Origin: Pedobacter xixiisoli
GTDB taxonomy: Bacteria; Bacteroidota; Bacteroidia; Sphingobacteriales; Sphingobacteriaceae
NCBI RefSeq assembly: GCF_900215335.1
Contig: NZ_OCMT01000002.1
Coordinates: forward strand, 186,001-250,000
Length of the DNA: 64,000 nt
Reading direction: 5' to 3'
Shown: one piece after another, positions 43,091-51,351 of the stretch
Position numbering within the stretch: the first letter of the stretch is position 1
Layout of the letters: each line of letters opens with the position of its first letter
Program-made: the position numbers and the translations under genes
The notes under the pieces: model-generated
What the model saw: the letters and a program-made list of their open reading frames with translations, nothing else
What the model was told of the DNA's origin: nothing
Databases searched by the model: none

Positions 43091-44052
43091 TACTGAATAT
43101 CCCCGTAAGCTTTTAAGATTGCTTTCACTAATTTATGTCGTACCACGTCTTCTCCAGTTAGATAAATAATATCTATGCCCTTGATATCGCCTAAGATACG
43201 AAGTGCGTTATGCAAACCAGACTGTGCTTTTTTAGGCAAGTCGATTTGAGTTACATCACCGGTGACAATAAATTTAGCTGTTGGACCCATACGAGTTAAA
43301 AACATCTTTAACTGTAAATCTGTTGAATTTTGTGCTTCGTCTAAAATCACAAAACAGTTATCTAAGGTACGGCCACGCATAAATGCCAGTGGAGCAACTT
43401 CAATGGTTCTATTTTCTAGGTAAAGCTTTAACTTTTCTGCAGGTATCATATCTTCCAATGCATCATACAATGGACGTAAATAAGGATCTACCTTTTCTTT
43501 TAAATCACCCGGCAAGAAACCTAAGCTCTCTCCTGCTTCTACCGCTGGACGAGTTAAAATAATGCGTTTGATTTCTTTATTCTTTAAAGCCCTAACCGCC
43601 AATGCTACTGCCGTATACGTTTTTCCAGTACCTGCTGGACCAATTGCAAAAAGCACATCGTTCTTATTGATGCTGTCTACCATTTTGCGTTGGTTAGCTG
43701 TACGGGCTTTAATCATCAAACCATGATTTCCATAAACGATAACTTCGCCGCTACCTACTGGTGCAGCTGCTGTCGCTTCTGGAGTTGGTTCGGTTGACTT
43801 TTTTGCACCTAAGATAGCATCAACATCGTTATTACCCAATGTCCTAAATTGCTCTAAATGAGCCAACAATGCATTAATTTTATTCTCAAAGTTTTTCAAC
43901 TCAGCTTCGTCTCCTAAAGCCTTAACCTCATTACCTCTTGCTACAATTTTAAGCTTTGGGAAAGCGGCTTTGATCTGCTCGTAGTGCTCGTTGTTAGCGC
44001 CCCAAAATTGAATTTGGTCGCTAGTCTCTATAATTAGTTTTATTTCGTTCAA
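43090..44052 (-). CDS. PhoH-family ATPase
   Basis: A 320-residue P-loop ATPase of the PhoH/YbeZ type, linked to RNA metabolism and often found near ybeY. An N-terminal region of about 85 residues with a KH-like pattern precedes an Ala/Pro linker. The Walker A motif GPAGTGKT is at 138-145, RPAVEAGESLGFLPG follows, and the Walker B motif is CFVILDEAQN. It is divergent from the SAM hydrolase at 44157. ybeY is not seen in the window. Confidence 0.94.
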   Translation of the reverse strand: MNEIKLIIETSDQIQFWGANNEHYEQIKAAFPKLKIVARGNEVKALGDEAELKNFENKINALLAHLEQFRTLGNNDVDAILGAKKSTEPTPEATAAAPVGSGEVIVYGNHGLMIKARTANQRKMVDSINKNDVLFAIGPAGTGKTYTAVALAVRALKNKEIKRIILTRPAVEAGESLGFLPGDLKEKVDPYLRPLYDALEDMIPAEKLKLYLENRTIEVAPLAFMRGRTLDNCFVILDEAQNSTDLQLKMFLTRMGPTAKFIVTGDVTQIDLPKKAQSGLHNALRILGDIKGIDIIYLTGEDVVRHKLVKAILKAYGDIQ

Positions 44053-44156
44053 AATATTGTTTTTTTAGTACTACGCCCTGTGTAATTCGATTTAAATTTG
44101 AATATTTGTAGGCTATTTGCCTATACACAAGAATAAGAATAAATATTTAATATTTA

Positions 44157-44936
44157 ATGGGGATCATAACATTAACGACAGATTTGGGCTCGAAGGATTT
44201 CTATCAGGCTGCTTTAAAGGGCAGTATCCTGAGTATCCACCCAACCGTTAATATTGTAGACATTACCCACGAAGTGCCAGCATTTAATATTTCTTATGCT
44301 GCCTTTGTATTAAAGAACTCTTATACCTATTTCCCAAAAAACACAGTACATCTAATTGGTATAGATTCAGTTTTTAATGAAAATACCAAATATATCGCCC
44401 TGCGTTACAAAGACCATTATTTTGTAGGTGCTGACAATGGCATCTTCTCACTTCTTTTTGACGACAAACCTGATGAATTAGTGGAATTGAATATTATGCA
44501 GGACTTAAAGTTTCTACATTTTCCATTAGTTGATATTTTAGTAAAAGCTGCAGTACACTTAACTAAAGGTGGCAAATTGAAAGAAATTGGCATACATGCC
44601 GATGATATTGAACAACGTATGTTGTTGCATCCTGTAATAGAACGAGATATCATTAGAGGAAGTGTCATTTTCATTGATACTTTTAGCAACGTAATTACCA
44701 ATATTACCAAAGATCTTTTCACTAAAGTTCAGCGTAACCGCGATTTCAGTTTATACTTTAGGAAAAGTGAAACCATTACGCAATTGAGTTGGCACTATAA
44801 CGAAGTTCCAGAAGGCGAAAAGCTATGTCTGTTTGGGATTAGTAACCATTTAGAAATAGCGATTAACAAAGGAAAAGCAAGTGGCTTATTGGGCTTGCAT
44901 CTCAATGATATTGTTAGGGTCGAGTTTCATCCTTAG
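44157..44936 (+). CDS. SAM hydroxide adenosyltransferase (DUF62 family)
   Basis: A 259-residue member of the family that includes fluorinases and chlorinases; most members hydrolyse S-adenosylmethionine to adenosine and methionine. Visible: the N-terminal TLTTDLGSKDFYQAALKG motif (Asp that binds ribose), IDITHEVPAFN, GADNGIFSLL, and the C-terminal IDTFSNVITNI. I see no halogenase-specific insertion, so hydrolysis is more likely than halogenation. It is monocistronic, and a repeat follows the stop codon. Confidence 0.9.
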   Translation: MGIITLTTDLGSKDFYQAALKGSILSIHPTVNIVDITHEVPAFNISYAAFVLKNSYTYFPKNTVHLIGIDSVFNENTKYIALRYKDHYFVGADNGIFSLLFDDKPDELVELNIMQDLKFLHFPLVDILVKAAVHLTKGGKLKEIGIHADDIEQRMLLHPVIERDIIRGSVIFIDTFSNVITNITKDLFTKVQRNRDFSLYFRKSETITQLSWHYNEVPEGEKLCLFGISNHLEIAINKGKASGLLGLHLNDIVRVEFHP

Positions 44937-44942
44937 AAATTA

Positions 44943-45019
44943 GCCACAGATACACAAATTATCTAGCACAGAAATCATTCTATTATTTTTATAAATTATT
45001 ATATCTGTGTATCTGTGGC
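44943..45019. repeat. Inverted repeat family GCCACAGATRCACAGAT, copy 3
   Basis: Left arm at 44943-44959 (one change from copy 2), right arm ATCTGTGTATCTGTGGC at 45003-45019, 43 bases between. Confidence 0.85.
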
Positions 45020-45067
45020 AACTTTAAAGGCACAAACTTTGCTATACAATCATCAAACAATAAAAAG

Positions 45068-45613
45068 ATGATTAGAAAAGCCATTTTATTTACACTCTTC
45101 GTAAGCTTATTCACCACCCATATTTTTGCTCAAGATAGCACTGCTTACGAGCTACAGCGCAATAAAATTAACGCAATGCTGGCTGAGAGAAGTGCTCGAT
45201 TTGGTCAATATGAAGAAAGCCTAAATGCCAGAACAGGAATTTTTGGTTTCCAAACTAAACGAGACATCAAAAATTCAAATGAAATTTTAAGACAAATTGC
45301 CATTAACGACAATAATATTTTCACAGAACTGAAAGTACTGCTAGACTATAAAGACATTCAATTTCAGCAGGTAAAATCTAATGTAGACAATAGTCAGCTA
45401 AGGATAGACAGCTATAAAAAAACTATTAGAGACTTACAGGTAAAAAACGAAGAATTGCTTAGCTATAACCAAAAAACAGGCAAAAGCTCAGATTACTTAC
45501 AACTTTTATTAGCCCTGTTTGTTATTTCTACAGCAGTTTGCATTTTTATTATCTACCGAAAAAACAAAATCATTAAATCTAAGGAACCACAAAGTGGAAT
45601 AAAAGTTTTGTAG
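45068..45613 (+). CDS. Signal-peptide coiled-coil protein with C-terminal membrane helix
   Basis: A 181-residue protein: signal peptide about 1-21 (ending AQD), a long charged helical region of about 120 residues (NARTGIFGFQTKRDIKNSNEIL; SYKKTIRDLQVKNEELLSYN), and one membrane helix near 143-162 followed by a basic tail. It should sit in the inner membrane with most of the protein in the periplasm. No family name recognised. The 48-residue gene starts one base after its stop codon. Confidence 0.7.
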   Translation: MIRKAILFTLFVSLFTTHIFAQDSTAYELQRNKINAMLAERSARFGQYEESLNARTGIFGFQTKRDIKNSNEILRQIAINDNNIFTELKVLLDYKDIQFQQVKSNVDNSQLRIDSYKKTIRDLQVKNEELLSYNQKTGKSSDYLQLLLALFVISTAVCIFIIYRKNKIIKSKEPQSGIKVL

Positions 45614-45614
45614 C

Positions 45615-45761
45615 ATGAAAAGAGCATTTTTTAAGGCATTAGTAAAATTGAACAACTTGGTGATGCCTTCTTTGTATAAAAAAGATCCTATGAAATTGAG
45701 TACAATTCAAAAAGGAGTATTGGGGTTTAGATATTGGGCACTGACAAATTCGATGAAATGA
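45615..45761 (+). CDS. Small basic conserved-type protein, 48 residues
   Basis: ATG 45615, TGA 45759-45761. The product begins MKRAFFKALVKLNNLVMPS and continues with LYKKDPMKLSTIQKGVLG and FRYWALTNS. I recall similar very short proteins in many Bacteroidota, sometimes mislabelled as SsrA-binding protein; this is from memory and unverified. It is amphipathic and positively charged, so membrane or RNA contact is possible. It lies one base after the upstream gene, which suggests coupling. Confidence 0.65.
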   Translation: MKRAFFKALVKLNNLVMPSLYKKDPMKLSTIQKGVLGFRYWALTNSMK

Positions 45762-45766
45762 TTTTT

Positions 45767-45826
45767 AAACATTAAGGAATTAAGGGACATTAAGCAGCCT
45801 TAATCAATCTTAACTTCTTAATGTTT
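45767..45826. repeat. Inverted repeat AAACATTAAG / CTTAATGTTT
   Basis: Perfect 10-base arms at 45767-45776 and 45817-45826, about 40 bases apart, between the convergent 48-residue gene and serA. Confidence 0.6.
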
Positions 45827-45831
45827 ATAAT

Positions 45832-45873
45832 GAAAGAAGGCTCGTTGTTGTAAATAACAATGAGCCTTCTTTC
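45832..45873. terminator. Bidirectional terminator before serA end
   Basis: GAAAGAAGGCTC-G-TTGTT pairs with AACAA-T-GAGCCTTCTTTC, a long stem with one G-T pair, between convergent genes, 14 bases from the serA stop codon. Confidence 0.85.
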
Positions 45874-45887
45874 ATTATATGTATAAA

Positions 45888-46838
45888 CTAGCTTTTAAAG
45901 TGATCGATGATCAAACCAGCTAATTCAGTACCTATACGCTCTTGAGCTTCGTTAGTAGCAGCACCAATATGTGGCGTTAACGAAATTTTTGGATGTGCCA
46001 AAAGTGAAGCAGCGGGAGTTGGCTCATTATCGAACACATCTAAACCTGCGAAAGCAACTTTACCTGAGTTTAAAGCCTCGATTAAAGCAGGCTCATCAAT
46101 AGTTCCACCACGTGAACAGTTTACAACACCAACACCTTGTTTCATTGAGGCAAACTCAGCAGCACCTAAAATAGGTTTATCAGCAAATGGCGTATGTAAA
46201 GAGATAAAATCACTGTTTGCAATTACTTCTTCTAAAGAAACTGTAGTTACTGGAATCTCTACTTTGATACCTAAAGTCAAGTTTAAAGTGATATTACCAT
46301 TGAAAGGAAACAAATCGTAAGCTAATACATTCATTCCTAAGCCTAAAGCTACAGCGGCGGTTTCTCTACCAATTCTACCAAAACCAATAATACCGATTGT
46401 TTTACCTCTTAACTCAACCCCTTTAGCATAAGCTTTTTTAAGATCGTTGAATTTTGAAGCACCTTCTACAGGCATTTTACGGTTAGCATCTTGTAAAAAA
46501 CGTACACCTGTAAACAAGTGAGAAAATACTAATTCTGCAACAGACAAAGATGAAGCCGCAGGAGTATTTACTACAGCAATGCCTTTAGATCTTGCATAAT
46601 CAACATCAATATTATCCATACCAACGCCGCCTCTACCTATTAAACTAAGGTTAGGACAAGCATCGATCAGTTCTTTTCTAACTTTGGTAGCACTTCTTAC
46701 TGTTAAACCTTCATAGTTTTGTAATGCTTCTACCAATTGATCTTGAGGTACTGTTTGTGTTTCAACAGTATGCCCAGCATCTTCTAATAATTTTTTTCCT
46801 ATTGGATCTATGCCATCATTGGCAAGTATTCTAGCCAT
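45888..46838 (-). CDS. serA: D-3-phosphoglycerate dehydrogenase, short form
   Basis: A 316-residue D-2-hydroxyacid dehydrogenase starting serine synthesis from 3-phosphoglycerate. Visible: GRGGVGMDNIDVDYARSKGI, the Rossmann motif GFGRIGRETA, VNCSRGGTIDEPAL, and the catalytic His in LTPHIGAATNEAQ. There is no C-terminal ACT domain, so serine feedback of the E. coli type is not expected. It follows serC by 3 bases on the same strand, so the pair is an operon and the assignment to serine synthesis is firm. Confidence 0.94.
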   Translation of the reverse strand: MARILANDGIDPIGKKLLEDAGHTVETQTVPQDQLVEALQNYEGLTVRSATKVRKELIDACPNLSLIGRGGVGMDNIDVDYARSKGIAVVNTPAASSLSVAELVFSHLFTGVRFLQDANRKMPVEGASKFNDLKKAYAKGVELRGKTIGIIGFGRIGRETAAVALGLGMNVLAYDLFPFNGNITLNLTLGIKVEIPVTTVSLEEVIANSDFISLHTPFADKPILGAAEFASMKQGVGVVNCSRGGTIDEPALIEALNSGKVAFAGLDVFDNEPTPAASLLAHPKISLTPHIGAATNEAQERIGTELAGLIIDHFKS

Positions 46839-46841
46839 TTC

Positions 46842-47909
46842 TTATTTTTTATGTTTTTCTTCGAAACTTTGCATTAAATCTATTAGCGCATGTACGCTTG
46901 TAATCGGTAGCGCATTATACATTGATGCTCTAAAACCGCCTACACTTCTGTGTCCTTTTAAGCCTTCAAAACCATTTTCATCAGCATATTTTGCGAAAGG
47001 CTTTTCTAACTCAGGATCTTCCATTACAAAACAAACATTCATACGAGAACGATCTTCTACGGCACAAGCTCCTTTGAAAAGTGGGTTCCTGTCAATCTCC
47101 GCATATAATGCTCTTGCTTTAGCGATGTTTTCTTTCTCCATTTCAGCAACACCACCTTTAGATTTCAACCATCTTAGATTTAACATTGCCGTATAAATAG
47201 AAAACACTGGAGGTGTATTGTACATTGAACCACCATCGATATGTGATTTATAGTCTAACATCGAAGGGATTGACCTTCCTGTTTTACCCAAGATTTCGTC
47301 TTTGATAATTACCAAAGTTAAACCAGCAGGACCGATATTTTTTTGCGCACCAGCATAAATGATATCATATTTAGCTACATCAATTTCGCGGCTCATAATG
47401 TCTGAAGACATATCGCAAACTACAGGCACCTTAGTTACTGGTAATTCGAACAACTCAGTACCGTAAATGGTATTGTTAGAAGTATAATGGAAGTAAGCAC
47501 TATCTTCCGGAATTACATAATCTTTAGGGATAAAAGTATAGTTGGCATCTTTTGAAGAAGCTACCACATGAGCTTTACCAAAATGTTTCACTTCTTTGAT
47601 GGCTTTACTTGCCCAAACACCCGAATCTAAGTATGCAGCGGTTCCACCTTCTGGCAACAAATTTTGTGGCACCATAGAAAATTGTAGGCTTGCCCCACCT
47701 TGTAATAATAGTACGGAATATCCGGAAGGTACATTTAAAAGTTCTTTTACCAACTTTACAGTTTCCTCTACTACACCATCAAATTCAGGTGAGCGATGGG
47801 AGATTTCTAAAATTGATAATCCGTCTTTAAAATCTAGTACTGCAGCAGAAGCTTGCTTAAAAACTTCTTGCGGTAAAATACATGGACCTGCTCCAAAATT
47901 ATGTCTCAT
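46842..47909 (-). CDS. serC: Phosphoserine aminotransferase
   Basis: A 355-residue fold-type I PLP enzyme from the ATG at 47907-47909 ([13 protein letters not shown], the family's usual start); eleven further codons upstream are open but not conserved. Visible: [38 protein letters not shown], the PLP Lys in [13 protein letters not shown], and [19 protein letters not shown]. It precedes serA by 3 bases. Together they turn 3-phosphoglycerate into phosphoserine; serB is not in the window. Confidence 0.95.
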   Translation of the reverse strand: MRHNFGAGPCILPQEVFKQASAAVLDFKDGLSILEISHRSPEFDGVVEETVKLVKELLNVPSGYSVLLLQGGASLQFSMVPQNLLPEGGTAAYLDSGVWASKAIKEVKHFGKAHVVASSKDANYTFIPKDYVIPEDSAYFHYTSNNTIYGTELFELPVTKVPVVCDMSSDIMSREIDVAKYDIIYAGAQKNIGPAGLTLVIIKDEILGKTGRSIPSMLDYKSHIDGGSMYNTPPVFSIYTAMLNLRWLKSKGGVAEMEKENIAKARALYAEIDRNPLFKGACAVEDRSRMNVCFVMEDPELEKPFAKYADENGFEGLKGHRSVGGFRASMYNALPITSVHALIDLMQSFEEKHKK

Positions 47910-48060
47910 TTTTATTGTTTTTGATTGGTGTAAAATTAACACTTTGACATTAATTATTCAGCTTTTTTACCAACTAAATAACTAACATGACAAACATTTA
48001 AGAAAAACAAAAAATACAGCGCTACTATATTAACCGAAAGTTATAGGAAATTAACTTTAA

Positions 48061-50499
48061 TTAACTGCTTTTCAATTTGAAAATCATCTTGAAATTTAGC
48101 TGTCTGCCAGTCAAATAATTCGGGATTCCGTAGTTAACGTTATTCACATCTTTTAGCCAAAGATAAGATACTGTATTATTGATATTCAACAAGTTGAAGA
48201 CCTCTGCATAAGCAACTACTGAACTAAAATATTTACTCAAGAAGCGAGGTTTCTTAACCGCTTGGACATCTAAAAAGTCATTTGAAAAACCAATATCTAC
48301 TCTTCGATAAGCCGGAATACTGAAATCATCGGTATAAGCGGCAATTTGTGGAGAACCTATCGGCAATCTAGAACCGTATAACAAATTCAAGTGTACTTTA
48401 TAAGTTGGACTTTTAAATAACCTGTCTTGAAAGAACATTGAAAAATTCACTCTCTGGTCGGTTGGTCTTTTTAAATAACCAGGATAAACAACTTCATTTT
48501 GTCCATTAGCCATTCTCTTTACATAGCTGTCTCCAATTACATCTTGATTTGCACTCATGAACGAAACTCTAAAGAAAGACATCAAATCCTTAACTAACTC
48601 ACCTCCTAAAGAAAAATCAGCTCCGTACGTGTGTCCCTTTGCTATTTCACTAGCCAAATATTTAACTCTAACATTATCTATAGTATAAGGAATCATCCTA
48701 TCAGCATACTTATAATAAGCTTCTGACGTAAACTTTAATCGTGTACCTAATCCTGTAAAAGCTACGTCGTAACCTGCCGAAACATTATAAGAACGCTGTG
48801 ATTTTTGATTCAAGAACAACGAACCATCTAAATCCCTTATACTTCTATAATTTGGTGCTTGGCGGTAAATACCTGCTGTAAATCGCCAAAGTTTATATTC
48901 CTCTGGTCGGTACAACATCAATAACCTTGGGCTAACCAAAACCTCACCACTTAAATCATTATAGTTGATGCGTGCCCCAAACTGTACGTCTGTTTGACTA
49001 GAAATGGCATAACTATCTTGTAAATAAGCTGAAATAGAATTTATTCTTAGCTTATTGTTAGAGAAAATGGCATTCTCAAAAGTAAATGAGTTGGTGTTAG
49101 TTGGTAAGATGTAACCAGCAGAATCGATATAGTTGTATTCGTTCATCTCATCTACATATTTGGCTTGCTCAAACCTAGCACCATAAGTAAAATCATGCTT
49201 TCCTACTCGATGCTCTACTTTAAGTTCGGTGCTAGCAATGGTAGAATTCAAACTGTTACGGGCATAACTGTAATAACTTCCTAAACCCCTATTTTTTCTA
49301 ATCGGTCCAAAACCTCCGTCGCCGTAGTTATTATCTATTTCTTCGAAAACGTAGTTCCCATCAATATCAAATTTCTCACGCTCTACAATTTCAAAATAGC
49401 TATTAATCCATTTGATCGAAACATCTTTATTCGGAGTAAACAGCCCCGTTACCGCACCACCGTAAGTATAATAATCATCAATTTCCTGCCCTTCATAATC
49501 TACTTTTAAACGAATTGGATTATTAATGGTACCGAATTGCGTTTCTCTACTCTCTGGCACCAATCTAAAACTTCCCGAGTTAAAATTTAATAAAGTATTG
49601 ACACTAAATTTGGCATTGAAATTATGCTGATACAATGCCTGAAAATCATTAAAACTTGGCCTGTAGCTGCCTCTAGTATCTTGCGTACCTAGTATGTTTC
49701 TATTATCTTTTCGCCTAAAACCAAGCAGCAAATGACTGTTTTTAAAGGCTGTTTTCGCAGTAGCGGATATCCCCATTAAACCGGCGGTAAGGATATACTC
49801 ATTACTGTCTGGTTTATTATACCTCACATCTAAAACCGAGGAAAGCTTATCATTATATCTTGCATTAAAACCTCCAGCAGAAAAACGGGCACTGCTCACA
49901 AAATCTGGATTGATAAAACTTAAACCTTCCTGCTGACCATTTCTAATTAAAATTGGTCTGTTAATTTCGATGTCGTTAACATAGATTAGATTTTCATCAA
50001 AATTGCCACCACGCACACTGTATTGAGAACTTAATTCATTATTGGTAGATACGCCTGGGAGCGTTTTTAAAACAGCTTCAAAATTCATGGAAACTGTGGG
50101 CAAACTCGCAACATCTATAATACCAACACTTTGTGCATTATTGAGTTGCGTTTGCTTACTGGTTACTTTAACCGTTTTAAGTTCTTTTACATCAGGTTTT
50201 AGCACAACATCTCTATTAACTTCAGCACCTCTGCTTTCACTAAATTTAATTGTTTCTAGTTTATAACCCACCAATTTAAACCTTAAACTAAAGTTGGCTA
50301 ACCTAGATTGAATGCTGTATTTCCCTTGTTCGTCGGTAACAGCCGTAGCGGCCAGTCCCACCAAAGAGACACTTACTTTTGGTAGCGGTTGATTTTTTTC
50401 ATCATAAACTACTCCACTAACTTTGACCACCAATTGTTGTGCAGTTACTGAAAATGAAGAAATTAATAGAAGCAGAAAAAAAAGCGTTCTTTTAGCCAT
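48061..50499 (-). CDS. TonB-dependent receptor with carboxypeptidase-like N-domain
   Basis: An 812-residue outer-membrane transporter-like protein. Signal peptide about 1-20, CarboxypepD_reg-like beta-sandwich at about 23-105 (VVYDEKNQPLPKVSVSL; TDEQGKYSIQSRL), plug domain at about 115-230 (LPTVSMNFEAVLKTLPGVSTN; SQYSVRGGNFDENLIYVND), then a barrel ending in NFKMIFKLKSS. There is no SusD-like partner nearby, so it is not a glycan-uptake SusCD pair; an iron complex, vitamin or other ligand is possible. It starts 5 bases after the end of rpe and shares its transcript. Confidence 0.88.
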   Translation of the reverse strand: MAKRTLFFLLLLISSFSVTAQQLVVKVSGVVYDEKNQPLPKVSVSLVGLAATAVTDEQGKYSIQSRLANFSLRFKLVGYKLETIKFSESRGAEVNRDVVLKPDVKELKTVKVTSKQTQLNNAQSVGIIDVASLPTVSMNFEAVLKTLPGVSTNNELSSQYSVRGGNFDENLIYVNDIEINRPILIRNGQQEGLSFINPDFVSSARFSAGGFNARYNDKLSSVLDVRYNKPDSNEYILTAGLMGISATAKTAFKNSHLLLGFRRKDNRNILGTQDTRGSYRPSFNDFQALYQHNFNAKFSVNTLLNFNSGSFRLVPESRETQFGTINNPIRLKVDYEGQEIDDYYTYGGAVTGLFTPNKDVSIKWINSYFEIVEREKFDIDGNYVFEEIDNNYGDGGFGPIRKNRGLGSYYSYARNSLNSTIASTELKVEHRVGKHDFTYGARFEQAKYVDEMNEYNYIDSAGYILPTNTNSFTFENAIFSNNKLRINSISAYLQDSYAISSQTDVQFGARINYNDLSGEVLVSPRLLMLYRPEEYKLWRFTAGIYRQAPNYRSIRDLDGSLFLNQKSQRSYNVSAGYDVAFTGLGTRLKFTSEAYYKYADRMIPYTIDNVRVKYLASEIAKGHTYGADFSLGGELVKDLMSFFRVSFMSANQDVIGDSYVKRMANGQNEVVYPGYLKRPTDQRVNFSMFFQDRLFKSPTYKVHLNLLYGSRLPIGSPQIAAYTDDFSIPAYRRVDIGFSNDFLDVQAVKKPRFLSKYFSSVVAYAEVFNLLNINNTVSYLWLKDVNNVNYGIPNYLTGRQLNFKMIFKLKSS

Positions 50500-50504
50500 T
50501 AGGT

Positions 50505-51176
50505 TTAGATGTATTGGGTATTAACCTGAACGTTCTTTAAATCGGCAATCATTTGCGTTGGACTTGGAGCAGCAAAAACAGCATTACCAGCTACAAAAAC
50601 ATTAGCTCCAGCTTCAATTAGCGAACCAATATTGTTAATACCTACCCCACCGTCAACTTCAATGTACAAGTTTGGGTTGGCTTGCAAAGCCATTTGTTTT
50701 AATTCGCTTATTTTATTTAAGGTTTGAGGAATGAACTGTTGTCCACCGAAGCCTGGGTTTACCGACATTACCAAAGCTAAATCGATATCCTGCAACACAT
50801 CTTTCAACAAACTAACGGGCGTATGTGGGTTTAAGGCAACACCAGCCTTACATCCAACCGATTTTATTAATTGGATAGTACGGTGCAAATGTGTACAAGC
50901 TTCGTAATGAACGGTAATTACATCTGCTCCTGCTTTTGCAAATTCAGCGATATACCTGTCGGGATCTACAATCATCAAATGTACATCGAAAGGTTTTTTA
51001 GCATTTTTTTTTGCTGCCGTAATCACTGGAAATCCAAAGGAAATATTTGGCACAAAAACACCATCCATCACATCAACGTGAAACCAATCTGCTTGGCTCT
51101 CGTTAATCATTTCTATATCACGTTGTAAATTGGCAAAATCTGCCGATAATATGGATGGGGCAATTAGATGTTTCAT
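50505..51176 (-). CDS. rpe: Ribulose-phosphate 3-epimerase
   Basis: A 223-residue TIM-barrel enzyme of the pentose phosphate pathway. The ATG at 51174-51176 (MKHLIAPSILSADF) is chosen; the nine codons before it (MPSNDQ...) derive from a dispersed repeat. Metal and catalytic residues are in APSILSADF, WFHVDVMDGVFVPN, DVHLMI, VMSVNPGFGGQ, and EVDGGVGINN. It is followed 5 bases later by the TonB receptor gene. Confidence 0.95.
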   Translation of the reverse strand: MKHLIAPSILSADFANLQRDIEMINESQADWFHVDVMDGVFVPNISFGFPVITAAKKNAKKPFDVHLMIVDPDRYIAEFAKAGADVITVHYEACTHLHRTIQLIKSVGCKAGVALNPHTPVSLLKDVLQDIDLALVMSVNPGFGGQQFIPQTLNKISELKQMALQANPNLYIEVDGGVGINNIGSLIEAGANVFVAGNAVFAAPSPTQMIADLKNVQVNTQYI

Positions 51177-51184
51177 TTTAGCAT

Positions 51185-51260
51185 GCTGGTCATTGCTTGG
51201 CACAAAGCAATCTTTTATAAATAGGCTGATTTTGCTTCGTTATGCCTCCTCGTAATGGTA
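51185..51260. repeat. Degenerate copy of the GTCATTGCGAGG repeat
   Basis: GTCATTGCTTGGCACAAAGC begins at 51190 and an inverted CCTCCTCGTAATGG lies at 51246-51259. It lies upstream of rpe and creates a false in-frame extension of that gene. Confidence 0.55.
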
Positions 51261-51351
51261 AAATGCTTACTTAATTACGAAGACGAAACAATTACTGCAA
51301 GTTACAAATTCTTTTATAACAGCACCTATTTATACACTTTAAAAGAATCAA

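Noticed and set aside
44157..44936. Fluorinase or chlorinase
   Set aside because: The family is right but no halogenase-specific insertion was seen; SAM hydrolysis is the usual activity.
48061..50499. SusC of a polysaccharide utilisation locus
   Set aside because: No SusD gene or cluster of secreted glycosidases beside it; it follows rpe.
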